From Lotus japonicus (taxonomy: Eukaryota > Streptophyta > Magnoliopsida > Fabales > Fabaceae): a stretch of 64,000 bases of DNA. Below, piece after piece: positions 32,448 to 43,500 of the stretch. The number at the start of each line of letters is the position of its first letter. Positions within the stretch are counted from its first letter, which is position 1. The notes beneath the pieces were generated by a model. It did not search any database and had not been told where the DNA came from. It worked only from the letters and a program-made list of their open reading frames with translations. The position numbers and the translations under genes were made by a program. The DNA is taken from assembly GCF_012489685.1 (NCBI RefSeq), contig NC_080045.1, forward strand, positions 51,357,096-51,421,095. Reading direction: 5' to 3'.

Positions 32448-34214
32448 TCAAGTTTTGGATCTTGGGACATATGCCTTTCTCCCGTCATGTGTTGCCTGCA
32501 TCCACTGTCCAGGTTCCATGGTTGGAGTTTCGATGGACCTACTGAAGATATCTGCAACATATATAATCTTATCCCTAGGTACCCACTTTCTGGGTCCTTT
32601 CTTGTTAGTTAGCCCAGAAGTTCTGACAACTTTGGGTCTTTCAACAGGATAATATACAGGAATTTTTGCATGATATTTAGACATGGAGAAAGATCCCTTT
32701 ATAAGAGGAGGTTTAGCAGCTTCAGCAGGTACAGGGTCAGGCAATATGGTACCAGAGGGAACAAAGCATTCATACAAAGATTTAGCTTTAGGCACAGAGG
32801 GCTCATTTCTAATTGGTTTAGAATACCCAATGCCACGCATTCCATTTCTGCTCACGCCATAGATCAATGAAGCCATCAAGCTTCTATCTACGCTTTTAGC
32901 CAGGAATCTTTGAAAAGATTTTTCATACTTAGATTCATGCTTACTATCAGAGGCATCGCAGGCAATAACTTCTTCTAACTTAGCAATTTGATTCTTAAGC
33001 ACAGAGTTAGAATTAACTAAAGCATGGTTATCATTTTTCAAATCAGATATGATTTTCTCATGTTCAGAAGGAGTTTTAGAAACAGCAGATAAGTTCTTTT
33101 TCAGCTTCTTATGCTTAGACAACAAAGAGTTATACTTATCCATGATATCAGACAAAGCATGTTTCAGTTCAGAGGTTGAGAAAGAAGCGAATACCTCATT
33201 TTCATCGTCAGAGTCTGGCTCTTCCTCTGATGCAGATTCAGCGTTAGTTGCATCTTTTGACTCTGCTTCTTTGTCTTTGACAATAGCCATGAGTCCTTGA
33301 ACTTCACCATCAGAGTCAACATCCTCTGATTCTGATTCATCAAAAGTCACCATCAGACTTTTCTTTGGTTTGAAATGCTTCTTTGACTTTTCGTCCTTTG
33401 ATGAACCTTTGTATTTGCTCTGCCTGTGCTTCCAGATGCAGTTGAGCTTTCTGGATATCAGAGTCAGCTCATCTTCATCAGAATCTTCAGAGTCTTCTGC
33501 TTCAGCTTGGAGAGCTTTTGACTTCTCAGATTTGGATTTCAAAGCTATAGACTTCTTCTTCAGATCCTGCATTTCTGAGCGCTTCAGTTCATGACACTTC
33601 AGTATGCTTATGAGTTCTTCCAAACTCATCTGCTCAACATCTCTAGTTAGCTCCAAGGAAGTTATCAAAGGCATCCAGCTTTCAGGAAGACCTCTAAGGA
33701 TCCTCATGACATGATCCGCAGTGGTGTAGCTATTGCTGAGGGGTCTTATTCCAGCAATAATCAACTGGAATCTGGAAAACATATCCTCAATGGATTCGTC
33801 AGGTTCCATTTGGAAGGATTCATATTTCTGGATCAAAGACAGTGCCTTTGATTCTCTCACTTTCTTGTTTCCTTCATGAGACATCTTCAAGGATTCAAAG
33901 ATGCCCTTGGCGGAATCACGATCAGTAATTTTCTCATATTCTTCATATGAAATGGCACTTTGCAGAATAGCTCTTGATCGGTGATGATCTCTGAACTCCA
34001 TCTTTTGATCTTCACTCATCTTCTCCCTTGGGATCTTTACACCATGTTCATCGACAGGAGGGGTGTAGCCATCAACAACAAAATCCCAGAGATCAGGATC
34101 AAAGCCAAGAAAGAAGCTTTTGATTCTATCTTTCCAAAAATCAAATCTCTGACCATCAAAGATAGGTGGTCTTGCACTATATTGATATTTGCTTGTAGTA
34201 GTGGTGGAATCCAT
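32448..34214 (-). CDS. Sirevirus Gag without zinc knuckle
   Basis: 588 residues, no internal stop. The N-terminal part (PPIFDGQRFDFWKDRIKSFF, then UBN2/retrotran-gag-like sequence with KYESFQMEPDESIEDMFSRF and [17 protein letters not shown]) is typical copia Gag. Acidic, lysine-rich and coiled-coil stretches follow. Compared with the Gag at 46710-48620, the segment that holds the CCHC knuckle there ([14 protein letters not shown]) is missing: the sequence passes directly from KYKGSSKDEKS to [14 protein letters not shown]. It ends in the protease region in a frame that does not continue into pol; the protease start DSGC is readable only in another frame. Start chosen at the first ATG after the PBS. 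It could form particles, but RNA binding would need another basic region. Confidence 0.85.
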   Translation of the reverse strand: MDSTTTTSKYQYSARPPIFDGQRFDFWKDRIKSFFLGFDPDLWDFVVDGYTPPVDEHGVKIPREKMSEDQKMEFRDHHRSRAILQSAISYEEYEKITDRDSAKGIFESLKMSHEGNKKVRESKALSLIQKYESFQMEPDESIEDMFSRFQLIIAGIRPLSNSYTTADHVMRILRGLPESWMPLITSLELTRDVEQMSLEELISILKCHELKRSEMQDLKKKSIALKSKSEKSKALQAEAEDSEDSDEDELTLISRKLNCIWKHRQSKYKGSSKDEKSKKHFKPKKSLMVTFDESESEDVDSDGEVQGLMAIVKDKEAESKDATNAESASEEEPDSDDENEVFASFSTSELKHALSDIMDKYNSLLSKHKKLKKNLSAVSKTPSEHEKIISDLKNDNHALVNSNSVLKNQIAKLEEVIACDASDSKHESKYEKSFQRFLAKSVDRSLMASLIYGVSRNGMRGIGYSKPIRNEPSVPKAKSLYECFVPSGTILPDPVPAEAAKPPLIKGSFSMSKYHAKIPVYYPVERPKVVRTSGLTNKKGPRKWVPRDKIIYVADIFSRSIETPTMEPGQWMQATHDGRKAYVPRSKT

Positions 34215-35600
34215 GAGTTTTTCACACTGGCCCGGATCTACTGAACACTGTTAAGTGTGGTAATCAGAACTTGCGCTCTGATACCAATTGAAGGTGTGAA
34301 AAACGACTAGAAGGGGGGGTTGAATAGAGTTTTGAATATAAAAACTTTCCCCTTAAGATTTAAAAAAAATCTTTTCGGTTTCTCTGAGATAGATGGTGCA
34401 GCGGATAAAGATAGAGAGAAGAGAGAAGCACACAAGTATTTTATCCTGGTTCACTTGATAAATCCCTCAAGCTAATCCAGTCCACCCGTTAAGGTGATTT
34501 CTTCCTTCTTAGAATGAAGGCAATCCACTAATCAGATAATTGTTACAACTGCACTTGAAACCTACAAGTGACTAACAATACACTGACTTAGCTCACACTA
34601 AGATTCACTCTCTTAGTCTTCTCTAGGATCCGATCAACCTTGATCTCCTAAAGGAATCACCACTAAGATTCACTCTCTTAGTCTTCTTAAGGATACTGAC
34701 CTACCCGGTCCCTTAAGGAAAATCAAACAACTGTTTGAGGTTGGTGTTTACAAAGGTTTGCTTCTAAATAAGCTGAGTGTAAACTAAATAAGAACAGATG
34801 AAGAAAGTAGAGGCTTGAATCTTTTCTTGTATTGCAGATCTTGGTTTCTCTCTCTCATTTCTTTCTTCTTTTCTTCAGCCTTAAATAGTCCAAGGTGCAA
34901 AGGATATTTCTGTTGAGAGAATATGACAGTTGGAGGGCATTTCTGGAACTTCCAGAACCTGCTGTGGCTGAACCTTGGTAGGTAGGCTTTTCAGAATAGT
35001 ACACTGCTCTTGTACTTCTTGATAGAGACATTTGCCTTTAACCATTGACTTCTGATCTGACGACGCTTCATGTTGGAACTTGTGAAGCTTGGAGATCAGA
35101 GTCAGAGGGAAGCTAGGATCCTCTGACCTTCGTAACTTCTGCTTCTGGACCTTCAGAGCTTCTGGACCTTCAGAGCCTCTGGTCCTTCAGAGCTTCTGGT
35201 CTTCAGATCTTCTGATCCTCAGATCTTCTGATCCTCTGATCTTCTGATCTTCAGATCCTCTGATCTTCAGATCCTCTGATCCTCAGATCCTCAGATCCTC
35301 AGATCTTCTGATCTTCTGATCTTCAGATCCTCTGATCCTTAGATCCTCTGATCCTCAGATCTTCTGATCTTCTGATCTTCAGATCCTCTGATCTTCTGAT
35401 CTTCAGATCCTCTGATCCTCAGATCCTCTGATCCTCAGATCCTCTGATGAATATATCTTCTGGTGTCAGAATCAGAACCTGTTTGTCAAAACACTCAAGA
35501 CAAACATTAGAGTATCATAATTGTTCATCCACAAATAAATACTTGTTATCATCAAAACATAGAGTTGTACCACATGACCAAATTTTGATCTTATAGTTAT

Positions 35601-36053
35601 CTAATGGTGGTATTGTTTTATGAAAAATTTATATAATAATACAAAGATTGAACCACAAAATTCTATTATACTCAGAAAGATGGCTTGACTCTCTTGATAC
35701 CAAGGTAGTCAGTGAAATAGTCAAATTAAGTTTAGATGAAAATGGGAGTGGTGATAATGGTGAATCACTTTCTATGTCAATTTTTTTTATCCTAATGGTA
35801 TTGTTAGATCACTCAGAAACAACCCTAAGGTGACAACTCAAATCTAACCAAACATCTAACATGAAAGTCAAACTCTACTTTCTACAGCTCTCTCTTTTGC
35901 TGCATCATCTTAATTGATTTCACAATATTGAACACAAACCAAAACAGTCAACAATGGTGACATCCTAAACAAAAACAAAAATATCTAAAAGTACACTTTA
36001 ATCATAGATAACATTTTATTAAAAAAAAAAACACTACAGTCTGAAAGGGGAGA
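35601..36053. other. Short gene-poor flank right of the gag-only element
   Basis: AT-rich. A 61-codon open frame at 35648-35833 (acidic, serine-rich) has no recognisable match. Probably part of the surrounding transposable-element-derived DNA. Confidence 0.35.
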
Positions 36054-36563
36054 CTACAATTCAAGGTTGTTGAATGCTTGTAAAGGTTCCTTGGCCATCG
36101 ACATGCTTTCTTTGAATCGGTGAATTTCTGCTTCGTGCCAAGCCCTTGTCATGGGAGATTCACACATGTTTTCTACAAATATTTACATTGAAAATAATTT
36201 TTAGAGAATATATGAAAGAACTTTAGTTAACAAAACATCGGCACAATATAACTTAAATAAAAGTTGTTAAACTTATAGAAAAAAATAGATAAGAAAAAAG
36301 AAAGAATTAAAAAATTGTTATGTACGAAACTTACTTGTGTTGTTGGTCGAAGATCCATAGTTTGATGAATTATGTTTGCGAGCTTTATCTTTCAGCCTCA
36401 ATTTGAGGGTGATAAACAATGGTTCTTTTGCAAACCAAGTTATCTATTTTTGAGATTTAGGCATACGCAACAATGCTAAAGGGTGAGAAATCGTTTCAAA
36501 GATAAAGATGTTTGAGTGGGTAATTGTGTGTTGAGATGAAGACATTTTTGTTGTTTATATAGT
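36054..36563 (-). pseudogene. Unrecognised small gene-like unit
   Basis: Minus strand: a TATA-like ACTATATAAACAAC (about 36563-36550), an ATG at about 36545 with a short open frame, then a coding-like exon (WFAKEPLFITLKLRLKDKAR, about 36440-36335) ending in donor ACAA|GTAAGT (36335/36334). After an intron ending TTTGTAG (36173) comes an exon with ESPMTRAWHEAEIHRFKES and LQAFNNLEL, stop at 36056-36054. The exon joins in frame. A stop between the ATG and the first exon shows it is incomplete or that its real start differs. Family not recognised. Confidence 0.4.
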
Positions 36564-37083
36564 AAGTAAATGGGAATGGAGTTGTAGAAGTGGAATGGTC
36601 TTTTATCTTGGATTTAATTATTTATTTTTGTGTCATAATTAGATACTTTGATGTAGGATTTTAAATAAATTTTGAAGGTTACAAATTTTTCAACTTCTTC
36701 TAAATTAATCTATTAATTTATATGTAACTTCTAAATTGTATTAAAGTTTCTAGGAATTTGAATGGTTTTTTTTTTTTTTCATTATTATGCACTCTTTTTT
36801 GGTAAATAATTATTAGGCACCTTGATGTTGTTTGTGAATCAACGGCTAAGATTCAATCTAAGTGAAATAAAATGCATATTTACTAAAATATCCATGCCCA
36901 TCTTTCAAAATTTTGGAATTAATTGTTAAACGACTTATTTACCCTCAAGGCTGCAGAAACTCTGCTTTTATATAGATTATAGATAGATTATAGATATTTC
37001 TTATATTTATAAAAAAATATAATTTATAATAATCTTACAATCAAAAAATACAATTAAAAAACAAGTATGTGCATTTGAGTTTA

Positions 37084-38087
37084 TATGTAAAGGAGACTTG
37101 GTGTAGGATAACTCAAGTGGTAAGAGCTGGGACATATGGGTTGGATAGGGGGAGGTCGAGGAATCGATTCCTGGCGAGTGCAATTTATCTTTCCGATGTA
37201 CCAAAAAAAATGTAAAGGAGACTTGAGTTTTACATTAAATACATTAAACTATAAAATAATAAATATTTATTTGCATTTGACAAATATTAAATATTTATTT
37301 AAAACTATTTAAGTTTTTCATTTTACAAATATTAAAAATTAAAACTATTTTAAAATTGAAAAATGCTGCTACAAGATATTTAATATTAACTATAACATAT
37401 ATGTGCATTATTGAAAAAAAATATGTTTTTTTTATCTATGATATATTAATAAAAATTACTCAAGGAAGCATAATAGAGAAAATAATAATGATCAAAGTTG
37501 AATAAATGTTTGTTGTGAGAGGCTTGGTCTATCCACTTAACGTGATCGTAGAGCCCCAAGGAATTAGTCTCATGGCTATCGGCTGTGAGAAAATACTCCC
37601 AAACCAAATAAGTTGAAAAAAATTAAATTCACAAGATAATATTTTGAGCTTTTTTTTTTGTAAAAAGGTTATTTAAGTTATCACTTATTATAATTCAAAA
37701 AGTTAAAATTAATTTATTCTTCTTGGTCTTGACATGTCACACCAAATGGCTTTTCCTGGTAAAATATATAAAAAATGATATTAAACTTATTTCATGACAT
37801 TAAACACTTACTACTTAACATTTTTTTAGTAATTTAAATATTTCATATTATTAAATAAATAAATAATTTAATTGTTAAAATTATTTTATGCTAATAATTA
37901 AATTTGAGTAATATTAATTATTTATACAAAATGAACTATAATAACATTTATTGAAATGTCTTGACATAATTTTTTTATATTTATAGTGAAAAATATTTTA
38001 ATTTTAATTATTTAACTATAATAATTTTTATATAATGTTAAACAATATTTTAAGTAAGCCCGTGCATCGCACGGGTATGATATCTAG
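37084..38087 (+). mobile_element. Small non-autonomous Helitron containing a SINE
   Basis: The 5' part (TATATGTAAAGGAGACTTG) matches the Helitron 5' ends at 25170 and 25324. The 3' end has hairpin CCCGTGCATCGCACGGG (38059-38075) and CTAG (38084-38087, followed by T). The interior is AT-rich and non-coding. A SINE at 37101-37210 lies inside the 5' end, so the Helitron is older than the SINE. Confidence 0.7.
37101..37210 (+). mobile_element. Very short tRNA-derived SINE with 15 bp TSD
   Basis: GTGTAGGATAACTCAAGTGG followed by TAAGAGC is a tRNA-like head with box A; GGTCGAGGAATCGATTCC is a box-B match. The body ends in an 8-base A tail. TGTAAAGGAGACTTG precedes the element (37086-37100) and repeats directly after it (37211-37225). 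Total about 110 bp, so almost nothing beyond the tRNA-like promoter part. Confidence 0.85.
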
Positions 38088-38229
38088 TGTCTATATATTT
38101 TAAACTAAAAATTAAATAAAAAAATATTTTAATTATTTTTATTATAACATTTATTATATTAAAAATCTTAAATATATTTATTACATAAAGTTCATGTAAC
38201 GGTGCCTTCTACCTAAAATAAGAATTTTA

Positions 38230-38428
38230 ATAAAATAATGGTAAGATGCTAATGAGGGAGGGTGTTTTCGTCAATTGAGCCAAATCCTCATCTTTCCACC
38301 ATTTTCCGTCCAAGGGAGAGAGGAAACGTTTTTACTATGGGCCCCACTTTGTCGAGAGGAACCAAATGATGGAAGGAAAAATTTAATCCCTACTTTCTTT
38401 CCTTCATTCCAAACACATCGTTAGAGTT
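38230..38428. mobile_element. Right-end-like part of a GTTTGG-type DNA element
   Basis: Its reverse complement begins CTCTAACGATGTGTTTGG and continues GAATGAAGGAAAGAAAG, mirroring the segment at 19574. Inside, AATGAGGGAGGGTGTTTTCG resembles the subterminal part of this element type. No second end lies close by. Confidence 0.4.
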
Positions 38429-39390
38429 TTGACAACTCAAAGCTTTAATAGAAAGTACTGAGTTGAGTTGACACCTATGCATACAAGTGAAACTAAAAAA
38501 AGTAATAAAAGTTTTGATTTGACAGTTCAAGCTTCTCACTCAGTTGCATTGAGAAGTAGTCGTTCATAATGATTTCACCTTAAAATTGCAACCTTCAAAT
38601 ACCACTGCAGTTTGAAGTGCACAGATAACCACAATGGCCCTATCTTCCTCTAAAGCATGACTTAGTAGAGCCTGAACTATATGAACAACCAGACACGCTA
38701 TCAAATTGTCCATAGAATTTCAGCATGTGAGAATGATGGTATCAGTTAGATTAATCTTTCCAAGAGAAAATCCCCACGACATTGTATTAGAGAATAAGCC
38801 TTTGACACAATATGAGCCAAGAGCATATGACAACATCCTATAAAATCCTAAGCACTTACTAATGTTATGGACTCCCCGGCTAGCGGCAGATATTTCCTTG
38901 CAATTTTGGCCAATAACCTACATATATCTTGTCTGAATTCTCTCTCAAAATGTCAGACCATACACATGGTAAAGAACACCCTCCTATGAATTTGGTGGAA
39001 TATAAAATAAAATTAATTTACTATGGAATAATTGACCACAATCTGGAAATCACAACAGGTCCACCGGATCGGTGAGTGGAGGAGGGATCTGGCGAGCTGG
39101 CTCACGATCAGATCAGCGAGTTGAGATGGGAACATGGAATAGACTTGGAAACAGAGATCAATTAGCAGGCATATTAAGTGTATTAAGTGGCCCCCACTTA
39201 CTATTCATTCAACCAGCTGAAAAAATTCAACTAGCTAAATGTTCAACAGAGATTCAACACCCCCATTGTAAGGCTTCAACTGTTGAATAATTTATTCAAC
39301 ATCCCCATTGTAAACGGTTGTTTACACTGATTTTTGGTAAACAAATATCCTCTTAGTTCGACTAAAGGAAGTTTAAATTCAGGGTCCTTT
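38429..39390. other. Gene-poor stretch with coding-like fragments
   Basis: On the minus strand 38711-38565 is open for 48 codons (MDNLIACLVVHIVQALLSHA, EEDRAIVVICALQ, then stop). About 38960-38870 contains a further open piece (RQDICRLLAKIARKYLPLAG). They read like exon remnants of one gene, but I do not recognise the family. Positions 39240-39330 contain two copies of ATTCAAC(A)(C/T)CCCCATTGTAA. Confidence 0.35.
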
Positions 39391-40106
39391 TGAGAAAACG
39401 CTTTGCCAAAGTATTGTGTGTGTGTGTGAATGGTTTTCGACAACAATGAATTGGTTCAAATAGAACTGGATTTCATCAAGCACGGGTCAATTACAAAGGA
39501 GTCACATACATCAAAATAACACGTAAGCTACAAGAAGTGTGGATTTCGACAGGAAAAGTGCATAAAAGAACTGGAAATTAACAAACTTAATACAAGAAAA
39601 CTAAAGTGTTGGTTCTGCAACATACTCCTCCATCATCACGTCTTGCTCCTTGAGTCTCATTGATGCGGACATTTAGAGCTTTTTGGTGAATTTTCAGAGT
39701 TTGAGTTGGGAACCCTCTTTCTGAATTGGATTCTCCTATTTATAGAGCTTCATGTTCCGCGTGTCCTTGACGGTTTTCCTCCTTAATGGATAGGTTAGTG
39801 GATCTGGTTTCTCTCACGATCTGATGCTTGCTCCGGAAGTTCCATGCGTGGTGGTGGAGATCGTGTGCTTCAACTGCTTCAACTGTTTCCTGGCCACGTT
39901 TTCGACTAACGTGGTGAGAATCTGACTTAGTCAATGCGGCACGTGTTACATGTGCCTGTATTTAGCAGTAATTGCTAGTGTCGAATTCGGCTGCCTCCTT
40001 AACTTGGTGCCTTTTCCTTTTTCTTTCTTTAGTCCAAATTCGACTACCTTGGGTGTTTTGGGCCGGATGTGTTTTTTTTTCCTTGGGCCAAAATATTGGG
40101 CCAACA
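39391..40106 (-). mobile_element. 3' LTR of a minus-oriented Tat-like Ty3/gypsy element
   Basis: On the minus strand the LTR begins TGTTGGCCCAATATTTTGG, immediately after a polypurine tract ATTTTTGGGGGGCATC (40122-40107). It contains a TATA-like CTATAAATAGGAG (about 39746-39734) and ends near 39391 (CTCA). The PPT-LTR order fixes the orientation: internal sequence lies to the right. The left boundary is less certain than the right. Assignment to the Tat lineage rests on the antisense plant-mobile-domain gene next to it. Confidence 0.6.
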
Positions 40107-40437
40107 GATGCCCCCCAAAAATGTTGATTCTCGACTACCAGTCCTTGGAGGGATCAAGCATTTTTTGCCCGTGCATTTCGATGGAGCTTGACGGCTGTTT
40201 GCGACTTTTCCCTTTCTGATTTCAAGTCCCATCAGAAATCCAATCGTTTGACTTTTGCTCCAATCAGAAGCCTTGACGTCTGACTTCGTCTGCCGTGTGC
40301 CGTCTCTATTTTAGGGTAATCATGGCTCTTTTCTAGCCTTTTCATTAGGGTTTGCGGTTATATAATAAAATAACCGTTGGATTTCAAAAATTTTTATGCA
40401 TCATCCTATAATGCAGCTTCACGTCCGACTATTCGCT

Positions 40438-40452
40438 TGCCTATAAATACGC
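40438..40452 (+). promoter_or_regulatory. TATA box of the antisense PMD gene
   Basis: TGCCTATAAATACGCC lies about 150 bp before the ATG at 40591, on the plus strand, opposite to the transcription direction of the surrounding LTR element. Confidence 0.6.
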
Positions 40453-40590
40453 CATTGTTGGCCCTCTGCGAGCTTTACCGTTCTTTCAAACACTCAAGCT
40501 TTCAAACACTCAAGCTTTTGCCTGATTCTGCTTGTGATCACCTTCAATCGTTTGGTTTCTGCTTTCCCGGTGTATTCTCTGAACATTTCT

Positions 40591-43500
40591 ATGGCTTCTG
40601 GTTCTGACAACGTCATCCCTTTGGCCGCTGCATGTGAGATGAATGAAGCCAAACGCACTCCCATTCCAGATCCGCCGTATGAAGTGGAGAAACGGGCTAT
40701 CTGGAAATACCAGGTATTTATTCCTATTTCTGTAAATGGCAATTTACGTGCCATTTTAGGCCCTTTGAAGAAGGCAAAGAAGGGCAGGCCTAACAGTCTC
40801 CCTGAGGGTTACGAGCATTTTCACCCCAGAATTCGTGGGGATGAGCTCATTCTTGCATTTCAACCTTCTTACCGCTTCCCTTTTCTGAAAGATCCCAAAA
40901 GGACTTTCAGGTCTGCGCCTCCTAACCCATCTGCTGGTGAAGGAGCCTATCTGAAATGGCTCGACAGGGTGGAGGCCAGTAAGTCTGGGCATTGGAAAGT
41001 GACTGGAATTTTTGACCTCATTCAGTTGTCGAGGTCGCCGATTACTTACAACCCTGCTATGCTTCTGAGTTCTCTTTTCTTTTGGGAGCGGTCCACCAAT
41101 AGCTTTCATGTCCCCTTTGGGATGCTTTCTCCCACTCTTCTTGATGTTGCTGCAATTACTGGTCTTTGGGTGGTGGGTGATGATTACCATTCTTCTGCTG
41201 CTCCCACCAATCCTATTGCCATTCCGACAGATAACATTGCTTTCAGTAAGTTTATTAAAGATCATTATGTCGAGAATGGTGAAGTCTCCGATGCTGAGCA
41301 TGTCGCGTTTCTGCTGTATTGGCTTTCTGCTTATGTGTTATGCACCAAATCCTTGAGGATTCCGGCTAAACTCCTTCCTTTAGCCAATCTGTTACATGAG
41401 GGTCGAATTATCGCCATGGCCAGGCTCGTGCTCGGTAATCTCTACCAAATGATCAATGAAGCGATAGCTGACATTCGAGATCCTAAGGTTGCGTCTTTGA
41501 ATGCAGCTGGTCCTTTCTGGCTTCTTCAGCTTTGGATGAATGCAGTTTTTGAACAATTTCTTCCAGCCAAGAACCCTCCTCCTATAGTGTCTAACACAAG
41601 GATCGATGCTTTCAGGCTTAAAGCCCTTACTCCTCCTTATGATGCCTCCACGTTCGAGCTTGACTTTAAGAAGTATTTCACCATGTTTTTCGAGCTGAAA
41701 CGTTTTCGCTCAAGCTTTGCGCCGTATCACAAACCTTCTTATGGCCCTCGGTGGCTAAGGAATTCGTATCCTAATCTTCCCGGTTCAGAGAACCTTTCTC
41801 AGCACCAAGTCGAGCTTTGGCAAACTATATTATCTCCCAGGGTGTTAACCATCAACTTTGCCAGTAATGACTTCACTCTTTGCGGTTACAATCCTTAGCT
41901 CGTGTCTCGACAGTTTGGGCTGAGTCAAGATTTGCCCAATACCTTGTTCGACAAATCCCTCATCCTCTATCCTGGTACCATCACCAAACGTAGTGTTTTC
42001 GACACTACCATTGGCTACTACAACGAGGAGGAGCTACTTGGTCTTAGTCCTTTCAGTTTTACTCCATCCTTTTACGTCACCCAGGCGTTCAAGGCATGGT
42101 GGTCTGCTTATTGGCATGATATTTCGACGCCAATTGAGGATTGCTTCCAGCGCATAACAAACATTTTTCTTTTGCAGAGGCAGGCCCCAAAGAAAACCAA
42201 AGGTATGCATACATCTGAGATCAATGCTTTTCAACAATTCTTCGGTGTAGTATACTTTCCGGGTCCTCGACTTCAGGAAACGGTTGCCAAAGCAGCCCAA
42301 GTTCTAAGGCGAATGTGGGAAGCTAAAGCCAAGAAAACCCGATTGAGCCTTCCCTCTGATGAGGATGGTCTTTCTTTCATTATTCGAAAAACAGGCTTTA
42401 GGTTCCCACCACTGCCTACTTGTAAGTATGCTTTGGCTTTTCCGGTGGTGCTTCCTAAGTGGGTTGATCATGTAAGTATCAAAAACTTTTACCACAGTGC
42501 ACTGCCCCCTCGGAAGCGGGTGACCTGGACCAAGCGTTACCTATGGAATTATCCTCTCCATGTGCCGGTTGAAATCTTCAACCACATATCGATAAGAACG
42601 CTTATTGGTCAAGGTAATCATTTCGACCTGGCATCTTTGCGATATTTATGGCTTAATCTTCCTTTGTTTTCCTTTTGTAGCTGAACCAATTCCTCGACCG
42701 ACCCCTCAGGCTTCTCCTCAGGTGGCTTCTGCGATTGTCGAAGTGGAGGATGATGATGATGATGATGTTGCCTTGGCTGATAAGCTCAAGATTCCGAAGG
42801 TAATACTGAACCTTGTGAAACTTTGACCTTTACTCGACGTGTATATCTTTGTGATCATTTGCTTTTGTTTCAGAGTCGAAAACGGGGGGCCACCCCTACT
42901 ACTTCTGCGAGCCAAAAGAGGGCTAAAGGTGCTGGTGAACCTTCTGCGGGAAATCCCTCCCCGGCTAAATCAGCCAGTCAACGTGAGGAAGTGCAGCAAG
43001 GTGATGAACAAGGTGTTGATGAGCAGGCTTCTAACCCTCTGCTTCAAAGTACTGCGCCAATTCCTGTCGAGATGGCTCAAGCCAAGAAGACCTCCGGGAA
43101 AAGGTCTAGTCGCAAATCTGGCAGCTCCTCTTCCCACCATTCTAAGAGTTCAACCAGTTCCAGTCCCCTCAGAGCATCTGGCCCTAAGGTGAATCATTAG
43201 TTCACATCTTGTTTCAATTCGCTTTCTTTTCCTCTTTCTCAATCATTTCTACTTTTATTCTTCAGAGGGTTGGCATGTCTAAAATGGCTGTACCTTGAGC
43301 CGCGTGGTTTTCTTCTAAACCTCCACCAATTGCCCTATCTAGCTCTTCGAGCGGTTTAGAGTCCTCTAGTTCGAGTTTAGACTCTACTGAGTCGGACCCT
43401 GTGTGGGACAAACTGACATTCTATTTTAACTCGAAACCAATTGCTTGGCAACATCCTGGTTGTGAACCCTATTATACCAAAGAATGTCGAGATAACCTTT

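Larger units (their letters stand above)
30505..35595 (-). mobile_element. Gag-only Sirevirus (SIRE1-like) LTR element
   Basis: Complete element with a 5 bp TSD GTTAT (30500-30504 and 35596-35600). LTRs lie at 30505-31803 (1299 bp) and 34289-35595 (1307 bp). On the minus strand the PBS TTGGTATCAGAGC follows the right LTR (34287-34275) and a PPT AAAAAGGGGGAGAT precedes the left one (31817-31804). The interior is only about 2.5 kb and carries gag but no integrase, reverse transcriptase or RNase H. The LTRs differ by few substitutions by eye (for example at about 30580, 31142) plus minisatellite changes, so insertion was recent and must have used proteins supplied in trans. Confidence 0.9.
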
